From contig CM064420.1 of the NCBI GenBank assembly GCA_032690845.1, positions 10,496,001-10,560,000 of the forward strand: a DNA stretch of 64,000 bases. Direction: 5' to 3'. The translations under genes were made by a program, and so were the position numbers. The notes under the pieces were generated by a model. It saw nothing but the letters and a program-made list of their open reading frames with translations. It did no database searches and was not told the origin of the DNA. The DNA is from Eleusine coracana subsp. coracana. Lineage: Eukaryota > Streptophyta > Magnoliopsida > Poales > Poaceae. Shown piece after piece: positions 10,545 to 20,394 of the stretch (within the stretch, counting starts at the first letter, position 1; each line of letters begins with the position of its first letter).

Positions 10545-11454
10545 AGTTGTCCGTCGGGTAGTTTAAACTTTAAACCTTCCTTATTATATAAAAAAATCCA
10601 AAGGGCCGAGTTTTGTCAAGAATAGCTGAAGCCACCTGTAAAAAGAGTTGCTCCTTGTGCTAAAATAAATCTTCTACTCTTGATCTTTGCACATTTGTAA
10701 CCAGAAGGTAAACATGATTCCAACGTGTCCTCGTTTTTCAGATTTGGTGCCCTGTGGCACATATGGACTTGAACCATTCAAACAAGAGTACCATTGGCAG
10801 CAGCAGTATTTTACCGTACATTGCCTCTGTGAAGTTGCATTGTGTATTTTTTTTGTATTTATAAGTTTGGCCAAAAATATATATTTGTTTTAGTTTGTAC
10901 GTATAGGAAGGGTCAACGCGTTGTGTCTCTGTTTCGTATAGGACAATAGGACCCCCTCAGTCTCATACTCTCATGCATCATGATGTGAATTTTCACTCGT
11001 GTAATTCTCCCACTTTCAACGCTAAAACCTGAAACACCCACAGAAGATAATGCCCCTGGCGATCACTGATCACAAACAATCCTCGTGTCCACACAAGTGT
11101 ACAGCACTTAAAAGAAAATTCAGAATGGTAAATCTCACGTAAACCTTCATCTATCGAGGATGGAGAAGGTAGGACGAACAGTACGCCTAATTATGTTTTC
11201 TGTAAGTTTTTTTTTAAAAAAAAATTGTGTGATTCATGTAGATCGGAACCTTCCATGCATGATCAACAGCTTATTCAGCATTCCGGACATGAGCTCGTGA
11301 ATTGTGCTCCCAAAGCACGAGCTAGTCACACCTCTCTCGAATGACTGCACGTGAAATACGCGCCACTCCGAGCATCCGTGCAACAAGCTACTAAATAAGT
11401 ATCAGAGCACCACCATTCGAGCGAGCAAGGGAAGATACAGCACGCACGCACGCC
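10545..11454. promoter_or_regulatory. Upstream region of CYP89 gene 1
   Basis: About 900 bp between the CACTA element and the first intact CYP89 gene. A TATA-like TAAATAA at 11392-11398, 57 bases before the ATG, is the best core-promoter candidate. Nothing else stands out. Confidence 0.4.
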
Positions 11455-13038
11455 ATGGACGCGTCTTCGCAGCTGCTCCTTGGCGCGCTCCTCCTGATCC
11501 TTTCCACCGCCCTCCTCTTGGGCACGAGGAAGCGACACAGCCGGCGGCGCCTCCCTCCCGGCCCGCCGGCGGTGCCGTTGCTGGGCAGCCTGGCGTTTCT
11601 GACGAACTCGCCGGCGAACCCGGAGCCCCTGCTCCGTCGCCTGGTCCCGCGGTACGGCCCCGTGGTGTCGCTGTGGCTGGGCCGCCGCCTCCGCGTCTAC
11701 ATCGCCGACCCGCGCCTGGCCCACGCGGCCCTCGTGGAGCGCGGCGCCGCGCTGGCCGACCGCCCCCGGAACACGGCGTTCGAGCTCCTGGGCGAGTCCG
11801 ACAGCAACGTGACGCGGGCCCGGTACGGGCCCACGTGGCGGCTCCTCCGCCGCAACCTCGTGTCCGAGACGCTCCACCCGTCGCGCGTCCGGCTCTTCGC
11901 GCCCGCGCGCGCCGCGGTGCGCAAGATGCTCGTGGAGAAGCTACTCGCGAAGCAGGCCGACGACGCCGCAGAGGAAGCGGCGCCGCCGCCCGTCGTGGAG
12001 GAGTTCAACTACGCGATGTTCTGCTTGCTCGTGCTCATGTGTTTTGGGGAGCGGCTGGACGAGCCCGCCGTGCGCGCCATCGGGGAGGCCGAGCGCGCGT
12101 GGCTGGTCTACGGCTTCACCAAGATGAGCGTCTTCTTCGTGTTGCCGTCCGTCACCAAGCACCTGTTCCGCGCGCGGCTCCAGGCCGGGCTCGCCGTGCG
12201 GCAGCGCCAGAAGGACCTCGCGATGCCGCTGATCAGGGCGCGCAGGGAGTACAAGAAGAGGCTCCAGCAGCAGCACGTCAAGGAAGAAGAGAACGAAACC
12301 ACGCTCCAGCACTCGTACGTGGACACGCTGCTGGAGGTGCGGGTCCCGCACGAGGGCGGCCGCGCGCTGACGGACGACGAACTGTTCACGCTCTGCTCCG
12401 AGTTCCTCAACGCCGGGACGGACACCACATCCGGCTCGCTGGAGTGGATCATGGCCGAGCTGGTCAAGAACCCGGCGATACAAGACAAGCTCTACGCCGA
12501 GATCAAGTCGACCTGCAGCAGCAACAACGACGAGGAGGTCAGCGAGGAGGACACGCAGCGGATGCCGTACCTGAAGGCCGTGGTGCTCGAGAGCCTGCGC
12601 CTCCACCCTCCCGCGCACTTCGTGCTGCCGCACGAGGCGGCGGAGGACGTCGAGGTCGGCGGGTACACGATCCCCAAGGGCGCCACGGTGAACTTCCTGG
12701 TGGCCGAGATCGGAAGGGACGGCCGGGAGTGGGACCGGCCCATGGAGTTCCGGCCCGAGCGGTTCTTGCCCGGCGGCGACGGGGAAGGCGTGGACGTGAC
12801 GGGGAGCAGGGAGGTCAGGATGATGCCGTTCGGCGTCGGGCGACGCATATGCGCCGGGATCAACATCGCCATGCTGCACCTCGAGTACTTCGTGGCCAAC
12901 TTGGTGAGGGAGTTCGAGTGGAAGGAGGTCCCCGGCCACGAGGTGGACCTCACCGAGACGTTCGTCTTCACCACCGTCATGAAGAAGCCGCTCCGCGCGC
13001 GTGTCGTGCCCAGGAGGACCGTGCAGCAGCATAAATAA
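11455..13038 (+). CDS. CYP89: CYP89-family cytochrome P450 (gene 1), intact
   Basis: A 527-residue, intron-less A-type P450 anchored in the ER membrane by its N-terminus (LLLGALLLILSTALLLG). The proline hinge LPPGPPAVPLLG follows. P450 hallmarks in order: C-helix WRLLRRNL, I-helix AGTDTT near residue 320, ExxR (ESLR) near 379, PERF, and the haem loop FGVGRRICAG with ligand Cys near 466. The motif block HLEYFVANLVREFEWKEV is typical of CYP89. In Arabidopsis CYP89A9 oxidises fluorescent chlorophyll catabolites to dioxobilin products during senescence; whether this copy does so is unknown. The ATG is the first in frame and lies 57 bases after a TATA-like box. An AATAAA signal occurs at 13175. 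It is a tandem neighbour of the copy at 15.9 kb and of the broken copy at 4.8-6.3 kb. Compared with gene 2 it has an insertion near residue 165 (KQADDAAEEAAPPP). Confidence 0.95.
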   Translation: MDASSQLLLGALLLILSTALLLGTRKRHSRRRLPPGPPAVPLLGSLAFLTNSPANPEPLLRRLVPRYGPVVSLWLGRRLRVYIADPRLAHAALVERGAALADRPRNTAFELLGESDSNVTRARYGPTWRLLRRNLVSETLHPSRVRLFAPARAAVRKMLVEKLLAKQADDAAEEAAPPPVVEEFNYAMFCLLVLMCFGERLDEPAVRAIGEAERAWLVYGFTKMSVFFVLPSVTKHLFRARLQAGLAVRQRQKDLAMPLIRARREYKKRLQQQHVKEEENETTLQHSYVDTLLEVRVPHEGGRALTDDELFTLCSEFLNAGTDTTSGSLEWIMAELVKNPAIQDKLYAEIKSTCSSNNDEEVSEEDTQRMPYLKAVVLESLRLHPPAHFVLPHEAAEDVEVGGYTIPKGATVNFLVAEIGRDGREWDRPMEFRPERFLPGGDGEGVDVTGSREVRMMPFGVGRRICAGINIAMLHLEYFVANLVREFEWKEVPGHEVDLTETFVFTTVMKKPLRARVVPRRTVQQHK

Positions 13039-13268
13039 CCTTCCGTCCCTTTTCTGATAATATATAAGGGAGCAAAAAAAATTTCAGGTTTCAATTAATG
13101 ATGAATCAAGCAGTGATGATCAACAGCCGCTCGCCTCGTGTCTAGGAGGATGTACGTAGGATACATAATAAGACAATAAAATTCCTTGTTTCGATCATGC
13201 ATGGACTGAGGGTGGTGAACAACCTTTTGGCTCTTATTTATATTTATGTACAACCAGTTCTAATAATA

Positions 13269-13631
13269 GGCCTGTTTGGTAGGGCTCCGGTTGTGCCGGC
13301 TTCGGCTGTAGCTGTGGCTTTTTTAAAAATCCAACTTCTTTTGATTGTGGTTATGGTTGTGTCTAAAATTATTTGGTAAAATAGCTTCTTCTGCAGCTTT
13401 TAAAAAAATAAAGACAATTTGCTTTATTTTTTAACTAACAATATTTTTTGTGTGGGGTCAAAAGACAAGAAGCAGGCGAAGCCACAATTCCATAGCTCCA
13501 GGCTTAGCTGCCTTTTCGCATGCGGCTTCACCCCGATTTTATGGACAACTGACCGAAGAAGCATATCATTTGATGATTTTTTTGGAGGAGCTGTTGGCGG
13601 AGCCGGAGCCGGAGCCCGGCCAAACAGCCCC
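13269..13631. mobile_element. Probable Tourist-like MITE
   Basis: The left end GGCCTGTTTGGTAGGGCTCC and the reversed right end GGGGCTGTTTGGCCGGGCTC form imperfect inverted repeats followed by CGG-rich stretches. The GGCCTGTTTGG...CCAAACAG termini are common in grass MITEs. I could not settle the target duplication (TAA-like bases are on both sides). It lies shortly after the 3' end of CYP89 gene 1. No coding. Confidence 0.55.
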
Positions 13632-13999
13632 TAAGTTTCTAAATTCAATGGTTGACAAATGGTCATAGTCTCTCTCTTCTTTTTATCACAAATATGCATC
13701 GGCCTCCTAACGGTGTTCAAGTGCACATGAAAACTCGAATTTTATTCACCTCAACTAAGCAAGGTCTTTTTATAGGTAGATGTCTTCATGTTAGATGATT
13801 GAAATTTGTTAATCCCTCGTACACTTTTTTTTAGCAATTGAATATTGATCCAACAATCTAGTTTTTTTATTCACTTACGTCAAAAGAAAAATGTGCAGTA
13901 AAAAAAACAAAAAAAATATTTCACCTAGTGATTAATTATTCCTACAATATATTTTTATTGTTCTAGTAGTACAGTTTTCATTTTCCAATGGTATAAGCA

Positions 14000-15187
14000 T
14001 ACGGTCTGGAGTTGGAGGACGTTTCCTTCACTTCACTCCTTGCTGTCGCCCGAGCGGGTCGCCCACCAACACCGCGCGTCCGCAAGGAAGGCGGTAGCAA
14101 GGCCTTCCCCGCAGCCTCTGCTTGCCGCCCTTCCCTCAAGCTCTCCTTCTCCCTTAGCTCCTCAAGACAGCGGGAGGTAGCGTCCCATGGCCGAATCCGG
14201 TGAGTTCTTTGACGGATTTGTCGTCCTCGCATCGAGTCCCCGCAAGCCTGGCCCTGCCAGGCCGCCACCGGCGCGGCTCCCCGGCCACGCGGCCTTGTGG
14301 AAGACGGCGGCAGGGCCCATCCCTTCTTGCGCTGCCATCATGGCAGGCTGCGTCACCCGCGTTGCCCGTTGGCCGGCGGGTCCTCAACCTTACGCTTTTC
14401 TCTTTGTAGTTCGAAGCTTCAAGACTATTCCCCAGCTCATGGCCGGTCAAAGGCTAGATCCGGGACCGTATAGTCCGGATCTGTGGTTCTCTCATCCTCT
14501 AGATCTCTCCCATGGTAGGTTTCGGCTAGATCTGGAATCTAGTTGTACGGGAGAGTAAATGCAGGTGGGAGGAGCTGCGGATATGGAGAGCTCCACAAGA
14601 GGACGACGACGGTCAGAGCTTCATCCAGAAGATCTCTTCCTTTCGGCTGTCGTTGAGCCCCTAGCCCGTTAAGCCCCGCTATGCGGCGGTGCGTTTGGTG
14701 GGCAGGTTGATTCAGCAGCGCAAAAAGGAGAGAACTATCCGGCGTTCTTTGGTCCGACACAACGGTTATGGAGCTTGTGCTGGTGAATTTTGATTCTTGA
14801 TTTCAGTGGTTGTGACGCTCGCTCGTGCGAGGCGGTAAAGGAGATGACTAGAGCGTCCTCTGCTGTCGTTGTCATGATCTTTGGCATCAATCAAGATTCG
14901 CCATCATGGCTCTTGATTCTGTTTTGATTGGAACATCGAGTGACGATGGTGGCATAAGTAGGGCTAAGTACCGACTTCAACCAACTCCGACGTTCATCAT
15001 TTGTAGTGGTGTTTTCCTTTGTGAGCTGGAGCTTCGTTTGTTCTTTTTTCTCTTTTCTTTTCCTTTGTTAATCGGTATGTGTTTCTTTGTGGTATGTGAG
15101 TCTGAGTGCTCTTTGTATAATCTTAGCTGTGTACACCCTCAAAGAAAAGGGGTGTAGAGGCTGGATTTTTCACCATTATCTAAAAAA
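14000..15187 (+). mobile_element. LINE-like non-LTR element, internally deleted (tentative)
   Basis: The 3' end shows a short stem-loop (TACACCCTC ... GGGGTGTA, 15131-15155) followed by GAGGCTGG and a short A-rich tail (TAAAAAA). This arrangement is seen at the 3' ends of plant L1-type elements. The 5' part (14000-14560) is GC-rich and like a LINE leader with a short ORF from the ATG at 14187. No endonuclease or reverse transcriptase sequence is present, so it would be a deleted copy. Target-site duplications were not found. It could instead be an old gene relic. Confidence 0.35.
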
Positions 15188-15758
15188 TGGACTGGAGCTG
15201 GAGTGACAGGACTTGATAACCAAAGTTGTCTCCCCTGACGCGTGCGACGAAGAGGAACCCGGGGAAGTGAACTGGCTCGCGATGAACCGTCGAGCTTGTT
15301 GCTGCTAGTACTCATCGAGACATCGACGACGAGCGCGAACGTATTGTACTGGGCAATACGTCCAATAAAACTGAGAATGGTGTAGTCCAGTATTTTTCGT
15401 ATCTTTTTTACCAGCATATGGTTTGGGTCTTTGGGAAGTGGGACACAAGGAAGTAAAATTTGCCTGGAATGAACTGTACAGCTATAGTTGACTTTGGTGT
15501 ACTGTACTTGGTGCGTCTGGGTCTATGCATCCATCATCGCTGACGGCGGCACGCACAGACACCTTAGTAGCGGGGCAAACTTGAGAGTCGATTTCCAAAG
15601 TCCAAATGGATCGACGCGGAAAATGCCAGGCTTGTGTATGAAGAACATGGCTTCATCCCCAAGCACAAAACCGACGGCAACTCGTCAGCAAAATAAAAAA
15701 AATATCGCGCAACAGAATCGCAGTCCACCACACGGTACGGCGATGTCGCTCATCGTCC
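15188..15758. other. Intergenic upstream of CYP89 gene 2
   Basis: No gene seen. The distal promoter of the following P450 gene probably lies here. Confidence 0.4.
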
Positions 15759-15783
15759 CACGTGGTACTCTCCGCTTATAAAG
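15759..15783 (+). promoter_or_regulatory. G-box and TATA box of CYP89 gene 2
   Basis: CACGTG (G-box core) lies at 15759-15764 and TATAAAG at 15777-15783, 122 bases before the chosen ATG at 15905. G-boxes are bound by bZIP and bHLH factors in light, ABA and senescence responses; use of this one is inferred. Confidence 0.55.
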
Positions 15784-15904
15784 CGACGCCCTCTAAAGGA
15801 TGATCATTATGGACGCCTCCCGGTGCATTCCCCCAACCAAAATAGAATCACAACCACCCGTTTGCTCTGCTGATCCGACCAAGCGAAGCGCGCACAACGC
15901 CGCC

Positions 15905-17458
15905 ATGGACGCGCCGCAGCAGCTCCTCCTCGGCGCGCTCCTGCTCCTCCTCCTCCCAGCCGCGCTCCTCCTCCGCGGAGGAAAGCGGCGCCGCCTCCCG
16001 CCGGGCCCGCCGTCGCTTCCGCTGCTGGGCAGCGTGGTGTGGCTGACCAACTCCCCCGCCGACGTGGAGCCTCTCCTCCGCCGCCTCTTCGACCGTCACG
16101 GCCCCGTGGTCTCCCTCCGCATGGGCTCCCGCCTCTTGATCTTCGTCGCTGACCGCCGCCTGGCCCACGCGGCGCTCGTCGAGCGCGGCGCCGCGCTGGC
16201 CGACCGCCCCCAGATGGCCTCCGTCCGGCTCATGGGCGAGAACGACAACACCATCACCCGCGCCAGCTACGGGCCCACGTGGCGCCTCCTCCGCCGCAAC
16301 CTCGTCTCCGAGACCCTCCACCCGTCGCGGGTCCGCATCTTCTCCCCGGCCCGCGCCTGGGTGCGCAAGGTGCTCCTCGACAAGCTCGCGGAGCGCGGCG
16401 CGGCGGCGCCAGTCGTGGAGGCGTTCCAGTACGCCATGTTCTGCCTGCTCGTGCTCATGTGCTTCGGCGAGCGACTCGACGAGCCGGCCGTGCGCGCGAT
16501 CGCCGCCGCGCAGCGGGAGTCGCTCATCTACCTGTCCAAGAACATGCCCGTGTTCGCCTTCTTCCCGCCGGTGACGAAGCGCCTGTTCCGGTCCCGCCTG
16601 GAGAAGGCGCTCGCGCTGCGCCGCCGCACAAAGGAGCTCTTCCTCCCGCTCATCGCCGCGCGCCGGGAGTACAAGAAGAAGAGCCGCCGGGGCGACGAGC
16701 CGAGGAAGGAGACCACGTTCGAGCACTCGTACGTGGACACCCTGCTCGACGTCAAGCTCCCCGAGGACGGCAACCGCCCGCTCACCGACGACGAGATGGT
16801 CGTGCTCTGCTCCGAGTTCCTCAACGCCGGCACGGACACGACATCCACTGGCCTCCAGTGGATCATGGCCGAGCTCGTCAAGAACCCGGCCATCCAGGAC
16901 AAGCTCTACGCCGAGATCAAATCCGACGACGAAACCGAAGAGGAGGTCTCGGAGGAGGACGTGCACAAGATGCCGTACCTCAAGGCGGTGATCCTCGAGG
17001 GCCTGCGCAAGCACCCGCCGGGCCACTTCGTGCTGCCGCACAAGGCGGCCGACGACATGGAGATCGGAGGGTACCTCATCCCCAAGGGCGCCACGGTGAA
17101 CTTCATGGTGGCGGAGATCGGCCGGGACGACAAGGAGTGGGACCGGCCCATGGAGTTCCGGCCCGAGCGGTTCCTGCCCGGCGGCGACGGCGAAGGTGTT
17201 GACGTGACGGGGAGCAAGGAGGTCAGGATGATGCCGTTCGGCGTGGGGCGCCGCATCTGCGCCGGGATCAACATCGCCATGCTCCACCTCGAGTACTTCG
17301 TGGCCAACATGGTGAGGGAGTTCGAGTGGAAGGAGGTGCCCGGCCACGAGGTGGACTTTGCCGAGAAGAGCGAGTTCACCACCGTCATGAAGAATCCGCT
17401 CCGCGCGCACCTCGTGCGCAGGAGGAACAAGCAGCAGAGTGCTGCCAGTACCCACTAG
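15905..17458 (+). CDS. CYP89: CYP89-family cytochrome P450 (gene 2), intact
   Basis: A 517-residue intron-less microsomal P450. An in-frame ATG also exists at 15800, but that lies only about 20 bases after the TATA box and would add 35 residues not found in the sister gene. The ATG at 15905 gives MDAPQQLLLGALLLLLLPAA, which aligns with MDASSQLLLGALLLIL of gene 1, so 15905 is preferred. Motifs: hinge RRLPPGPPSLPLLG, I-helix NAGTDTTS near residues 307-314, EGLR near 365, RPERF, and haem loop FGVGRRICAG with Cys near 452. The broken copy at 4.8-6.3 kb shares several features with this gene (EGLRKHPP, TTSTGLQW, EYKKK), so it is the closer relative. Substrate is unknown; CYP89A9 of Arabidopsis acts on chlorophyll catabolites. 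Confidence 0.95.
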   Translation: MDAPQQLLLGALLLLLLPAALLLRGGKRRRLPPGPPSLPLLGSVVWLTNSPADVEPLLRRLFDRHGPVVSLRMGSRLLIFVADRRLAHAALVERGAALADRPQMASVRLMGENDNTITRASYGPTWRLLRRNLVSETLHPSRVRIFSPARAWVRKVLLDKLAERGAAAPVVEAFQYAMFCLLVLMCFGERLDEPAVRAIAAAQRESLIYLSKNMPVFAFFPPVTKRLFRSRLEKALALRRRTKELFLPLIAARREYKKKSRRGDEPRKETTFEHSYVDTLLDVKLPEDGNRPLTDDEMVVLCSEFLNAGTDTTSTGLQWIMAELVKNPAIQDKLYAEIKSDDETEEEVSEEDVHKMPYLKAVILEGLRKHPPGHFVLPHKAADDMEIGGYLIPKGATVNFMVAEIGRDDKEWDRPMEFRPERFLPGGDGEGVDVTGSKEVRMMPFGVGRRICAGINIAMLHLEYFVANMVREFEWKEVPGHEVDFAEKSEFTTVMKNPLRAHLVRRRNKQQSAASTH

Positions 17459-18571
17459 TTGTCCATAATTAATTATTACAGCTTCATTAACCGAGTGTAG
17501 TGTTTCTTGCTTTGGTTTCGTCGATCTTCGTCATGTAAATTGTCATCTCAACCGTGAACAATAGGATCGCTGCTTCCTGTGTTCTGTTGTAAACAACAAA
17601 CAGGTATCGATCAAGCAGAGATTTCTTGCACTTGTGCTGCCTCTTCTTGAGCCTCAACTGATTCAGAGGACTGCAGACTGATTCGAAAGACTGCTACTCA
17701 CTGCAATCTCACCAATTCATTAGAGGACACATACTGTAAGGATTGTTTCATGTTGTCAGGATTTGGTCCTTGGGATATGTGCACAGCACCAATGCCACAA
17801 GATTGTCAGCCATAGGCCGTAGCTGATTAAGCAATGTTCCTTCTTGCAATCGTCGTCATGTTGAATTGTTTGTGGTGAAACAGTGACAGGCCTCTATGTG
17901 TGTGTCTCGACTCCGTCCGAAACTCCAATCAGCAGCACGCGGATTGTTGCTAGCCCGCCGTGCCGCTTCCGCTAGCTTTCTGCTGCTGTTCGACACGGAC
18001 GTGCGAAAGCACCACAAGCATGGGGGATCTGGGGACCAAGGAAGCTAGCCAGTGGACGGCGCTGCGTGACAACTCCGAAAGCGTGAGGCCGAAATCGGGA
18101 GACGCAGCGTGATAGACTAGGGGAGGGTCTCCGTTTCCCCGTTCACATCACACCGGTTGAAGTCTTCCATTCCAGGCATCTACGTTCATGTCGAGCAAGG
18201 CAATTACGCCTACGCGTCCGTTTCTGCAACGTTCGAGAGAAGCAAGCAGCCAGGATACGACGGCAGAAAGGCAGCGGAGGTAACGTGCCAACAACCGCTG
18301 TGATTGTGAGACATATAGTTCCTATTCCTATGGACACCCACCCGATTGCGCGCGAGATCGCAGTCGCACCGTTGTACGTTTCTTTCGTTTGCGGGAGACC
18401 ATGGAATTGCGTTTCACTGGCCGGAGCCGGAGATCAGGTCACGGCTCGCGTTCCCGTCTCCGGTCTCCCAGTGCTGCTGGATCGGGCCTGTCAGGGAAGC
18501 TCAATCGTCCTTTTCTTTTTTGCATTAGGCCCAATCATAACGGCGCTGGTTAAGAACCTGGCCCTTGATCA
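17459..18571. other. Intergenic, no gene seen
   Basis: Contains the 3' UTR of CYP89 gene 2 (no convincing AATAAA close by). Short ORFs are unrecognisable. Confidence 0.5.
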
Positions 18572-18781
18572 GGGGCCTGTTTGTTTACGATTCTATGGAT
18601 CACGTTTAGACTCACAGAAAAGTAAGGGTTTTCTCACTTTTTATTTTTTTATTATCGTAGTACAAAACTGTAAAGCGGCGGCGAGCAGAAGCGAGAATAA
18701 GCAAAAATAAGCAGAATGTTTAGTGGGATTATCGCTTATTTTTATCGATAAGCCGCTTATAAGCAGAAACAAACATGGCCC
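18572..18781. mobile_element. Probable MITE, 210 bp
   Basis: The left end GGGGCCTGTTTGTTT and the reversed right end GGGCCATGTTTGTTT are imperfect inverted repeats. The internal palindrome-rich motif CTTATAAGC is typical of this grass MITE group. No clear target duplication. Confidence 0.5.
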
Positions 18782-19051
18782 AGTTTACATGCTCTATCGC
18801 GAGAAGCCGAGAACAAGGAACAAAAGATTGTTGAGGACGTTGGGTAGACACGGACAACATGCCACAACGCACGCTCCTAAAGGCGGTGGAGTCTAGAGGG
18901 ATGTAAGTTTTGACCCATTGGATTGGTGGGTCGGCTCAAAACTCCTAAAAATATACTAATATTTTTCTCCACCTCATAAAACTAGTACAACAAATAAACA
19001 AGACGTTGATCCACAACTACCCAATGGGCCACAAACTTGCATCCCTATTAC

Positions 19052-19307
19052 CAGTGGCGGAGGACAGAAAATATTTGAGGTGTGGCGGAGCTGTTACAAT
19101 GACTATAATTTTTTACATCCATACTAATGAACACTGAACAGTAGCAAGTGAAAGCAGTTAAAAACAGAAAAATTAAGGGTCAAAACTTGAGCTAAGCTCA
19201 ATCATGGCAACTAGCAATGCACGACTGTTGAAAAGTAGAGGCTTGTGAAAAAAAAAATCAAGGTATGGCAAGGGCCCTACCTTGCCATACTGAGTCCTCC
19301 ACCACTG
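19052..19307. mobile_element. hAT-like MITE, 256 bp
   Basis: The left end CAGTGGCGGAGGAC and the reversed right end CAGTGGTGGAGGAC differ by one base. Flanking 8-mers CCTATTAC and TCTACTAG match at 5 of 8 positions, so the target duplication has decayed or is misplaced. The ends resemble those of the element at 1733-1891. Confidence 0.65.
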
Positions 19308-19640
19308 TCTACTAGGGATGCTCGAAGGCTAGAGCTCATAGTGCATTGTTGGTGAGCGTACTTTCATATATCTGAGCCATGAGCGTATATGTTTGTACTA
19401 ATACGGTTAAGCTATAAGAGCCTTACATATATATACATACATGTTAGCGCAAAAATAACATGTGTCAACTTGCTTTATATCCTAAATAATTCGTGTGAAT
19501 AGTCTTTATCCACAATGGATAAAAATATGACATCAAAATTTAGAAACATCAACCGATGTAGAAGATGAGTCATTTATAGGAGGCAACAACTCGAAAGCTT
19601 TTTGTTTCGAGAACTTGATAAGCAACATCGTCATTAAAAC

Positions 19641-19832
19641 TAGTAGCGGAGACAAATATCCAACATGAAGGGGGCCAAACATAAAAAGTATTTGATGATG
19701 GGGAACATTTTTAATGTTTTTTTGCTTATTTCCATAATGACTATTTTCATAATAAATTCTTGTGTATAACTAAGGAGTGAATCAAGCAAGGGGGGGGGGG
19801 GGCCTACGCCCCAACCCTTGGCTCCGCCCCTG
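19641..19832. mobile_element. Degenerate hAT-like MITE
   Basis: The left border AGTAGCGGAGACAAA and right border GGCTCCGCCCCTG resemble the GGCGGAGCC-type ends of hAT MITEs but match each other poorly. A 13-base G run (19790-19802) lies inside near the right end. Confidence 0.4.
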
Positions 19833-20346
19833 ATTAAATTAAGTACTCTCTCTGACTCTCTCTGTTTTTAAGTTGATGTCATTATTTAACTTTTTAGTTA
19901 TATTTGAATATTCATCTTGGGTTTGTTTGTCTCTTGTTTTCTAGCATTGCCTTTTTTTCCTCAAACATGCTAAAGCGTTACGCATCATTAAATTATAAAG
20001 CAAAAAAAAATTAAAATAACTATTTACATGCCGTCATAGCAGTAGCACTGATACATCATAAGTTAATCACCCATAATACATGAAGGATAATGACCACATC
20101 ATTCGACCGCTCTAAGTCCACATGCCACTCAGCCCTATGTGCCGGCTAGGCACCACAAGTAGCTTGGGTACCATCACTTCGGTATCTCCACAAGTCTTAA
20201 AATATGAGATTATTTTGTTTTGGTGTGCTATGTTGCAGGTCGATTTCCTAGTGATGCAAATATCAAGCCTGATAGGAAATCCCAATCCGGTGTTTCCACT
20301 AGGCCAAAGCTCAATCACAACAGAGCTTTTCTTTTTGTGCAATCAC

Positions 20347-20394
20347 AACCGAGCTGGTAACTAGTTAAGAAACCGAGCTGGTAACTAGTTAAGA
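20347..20394. repeat. Tandem duplication, 2 x 24 bp
   Basis: Two identical 24-bp units beginning AACCGAGCTGGTAACTAG, at 20347-20370 and 20371-20394. Confidence 0.9.

Noticed and set aside
11326..13038. Long ORFs on the opposite strand of the CYP89 genes (also 15848-17455)
   Set aside because: They mirror GC-rich P450 codons; the sense frames carry all P450 motifs.
15800..15904. Upstream in-frame ATG extending CYP89 gene 2 by 35 residues
   Set aside because: It lies within about 20 bases of the TATA box, and the added residues are absent from the sister gene and would mask the membrane anchor.
20215..20330. Copia RNase H-like phrase (SDANIKPDRKSQSG)
   Set aside because: Too short and interrupted; no catalytic context or LTR found.
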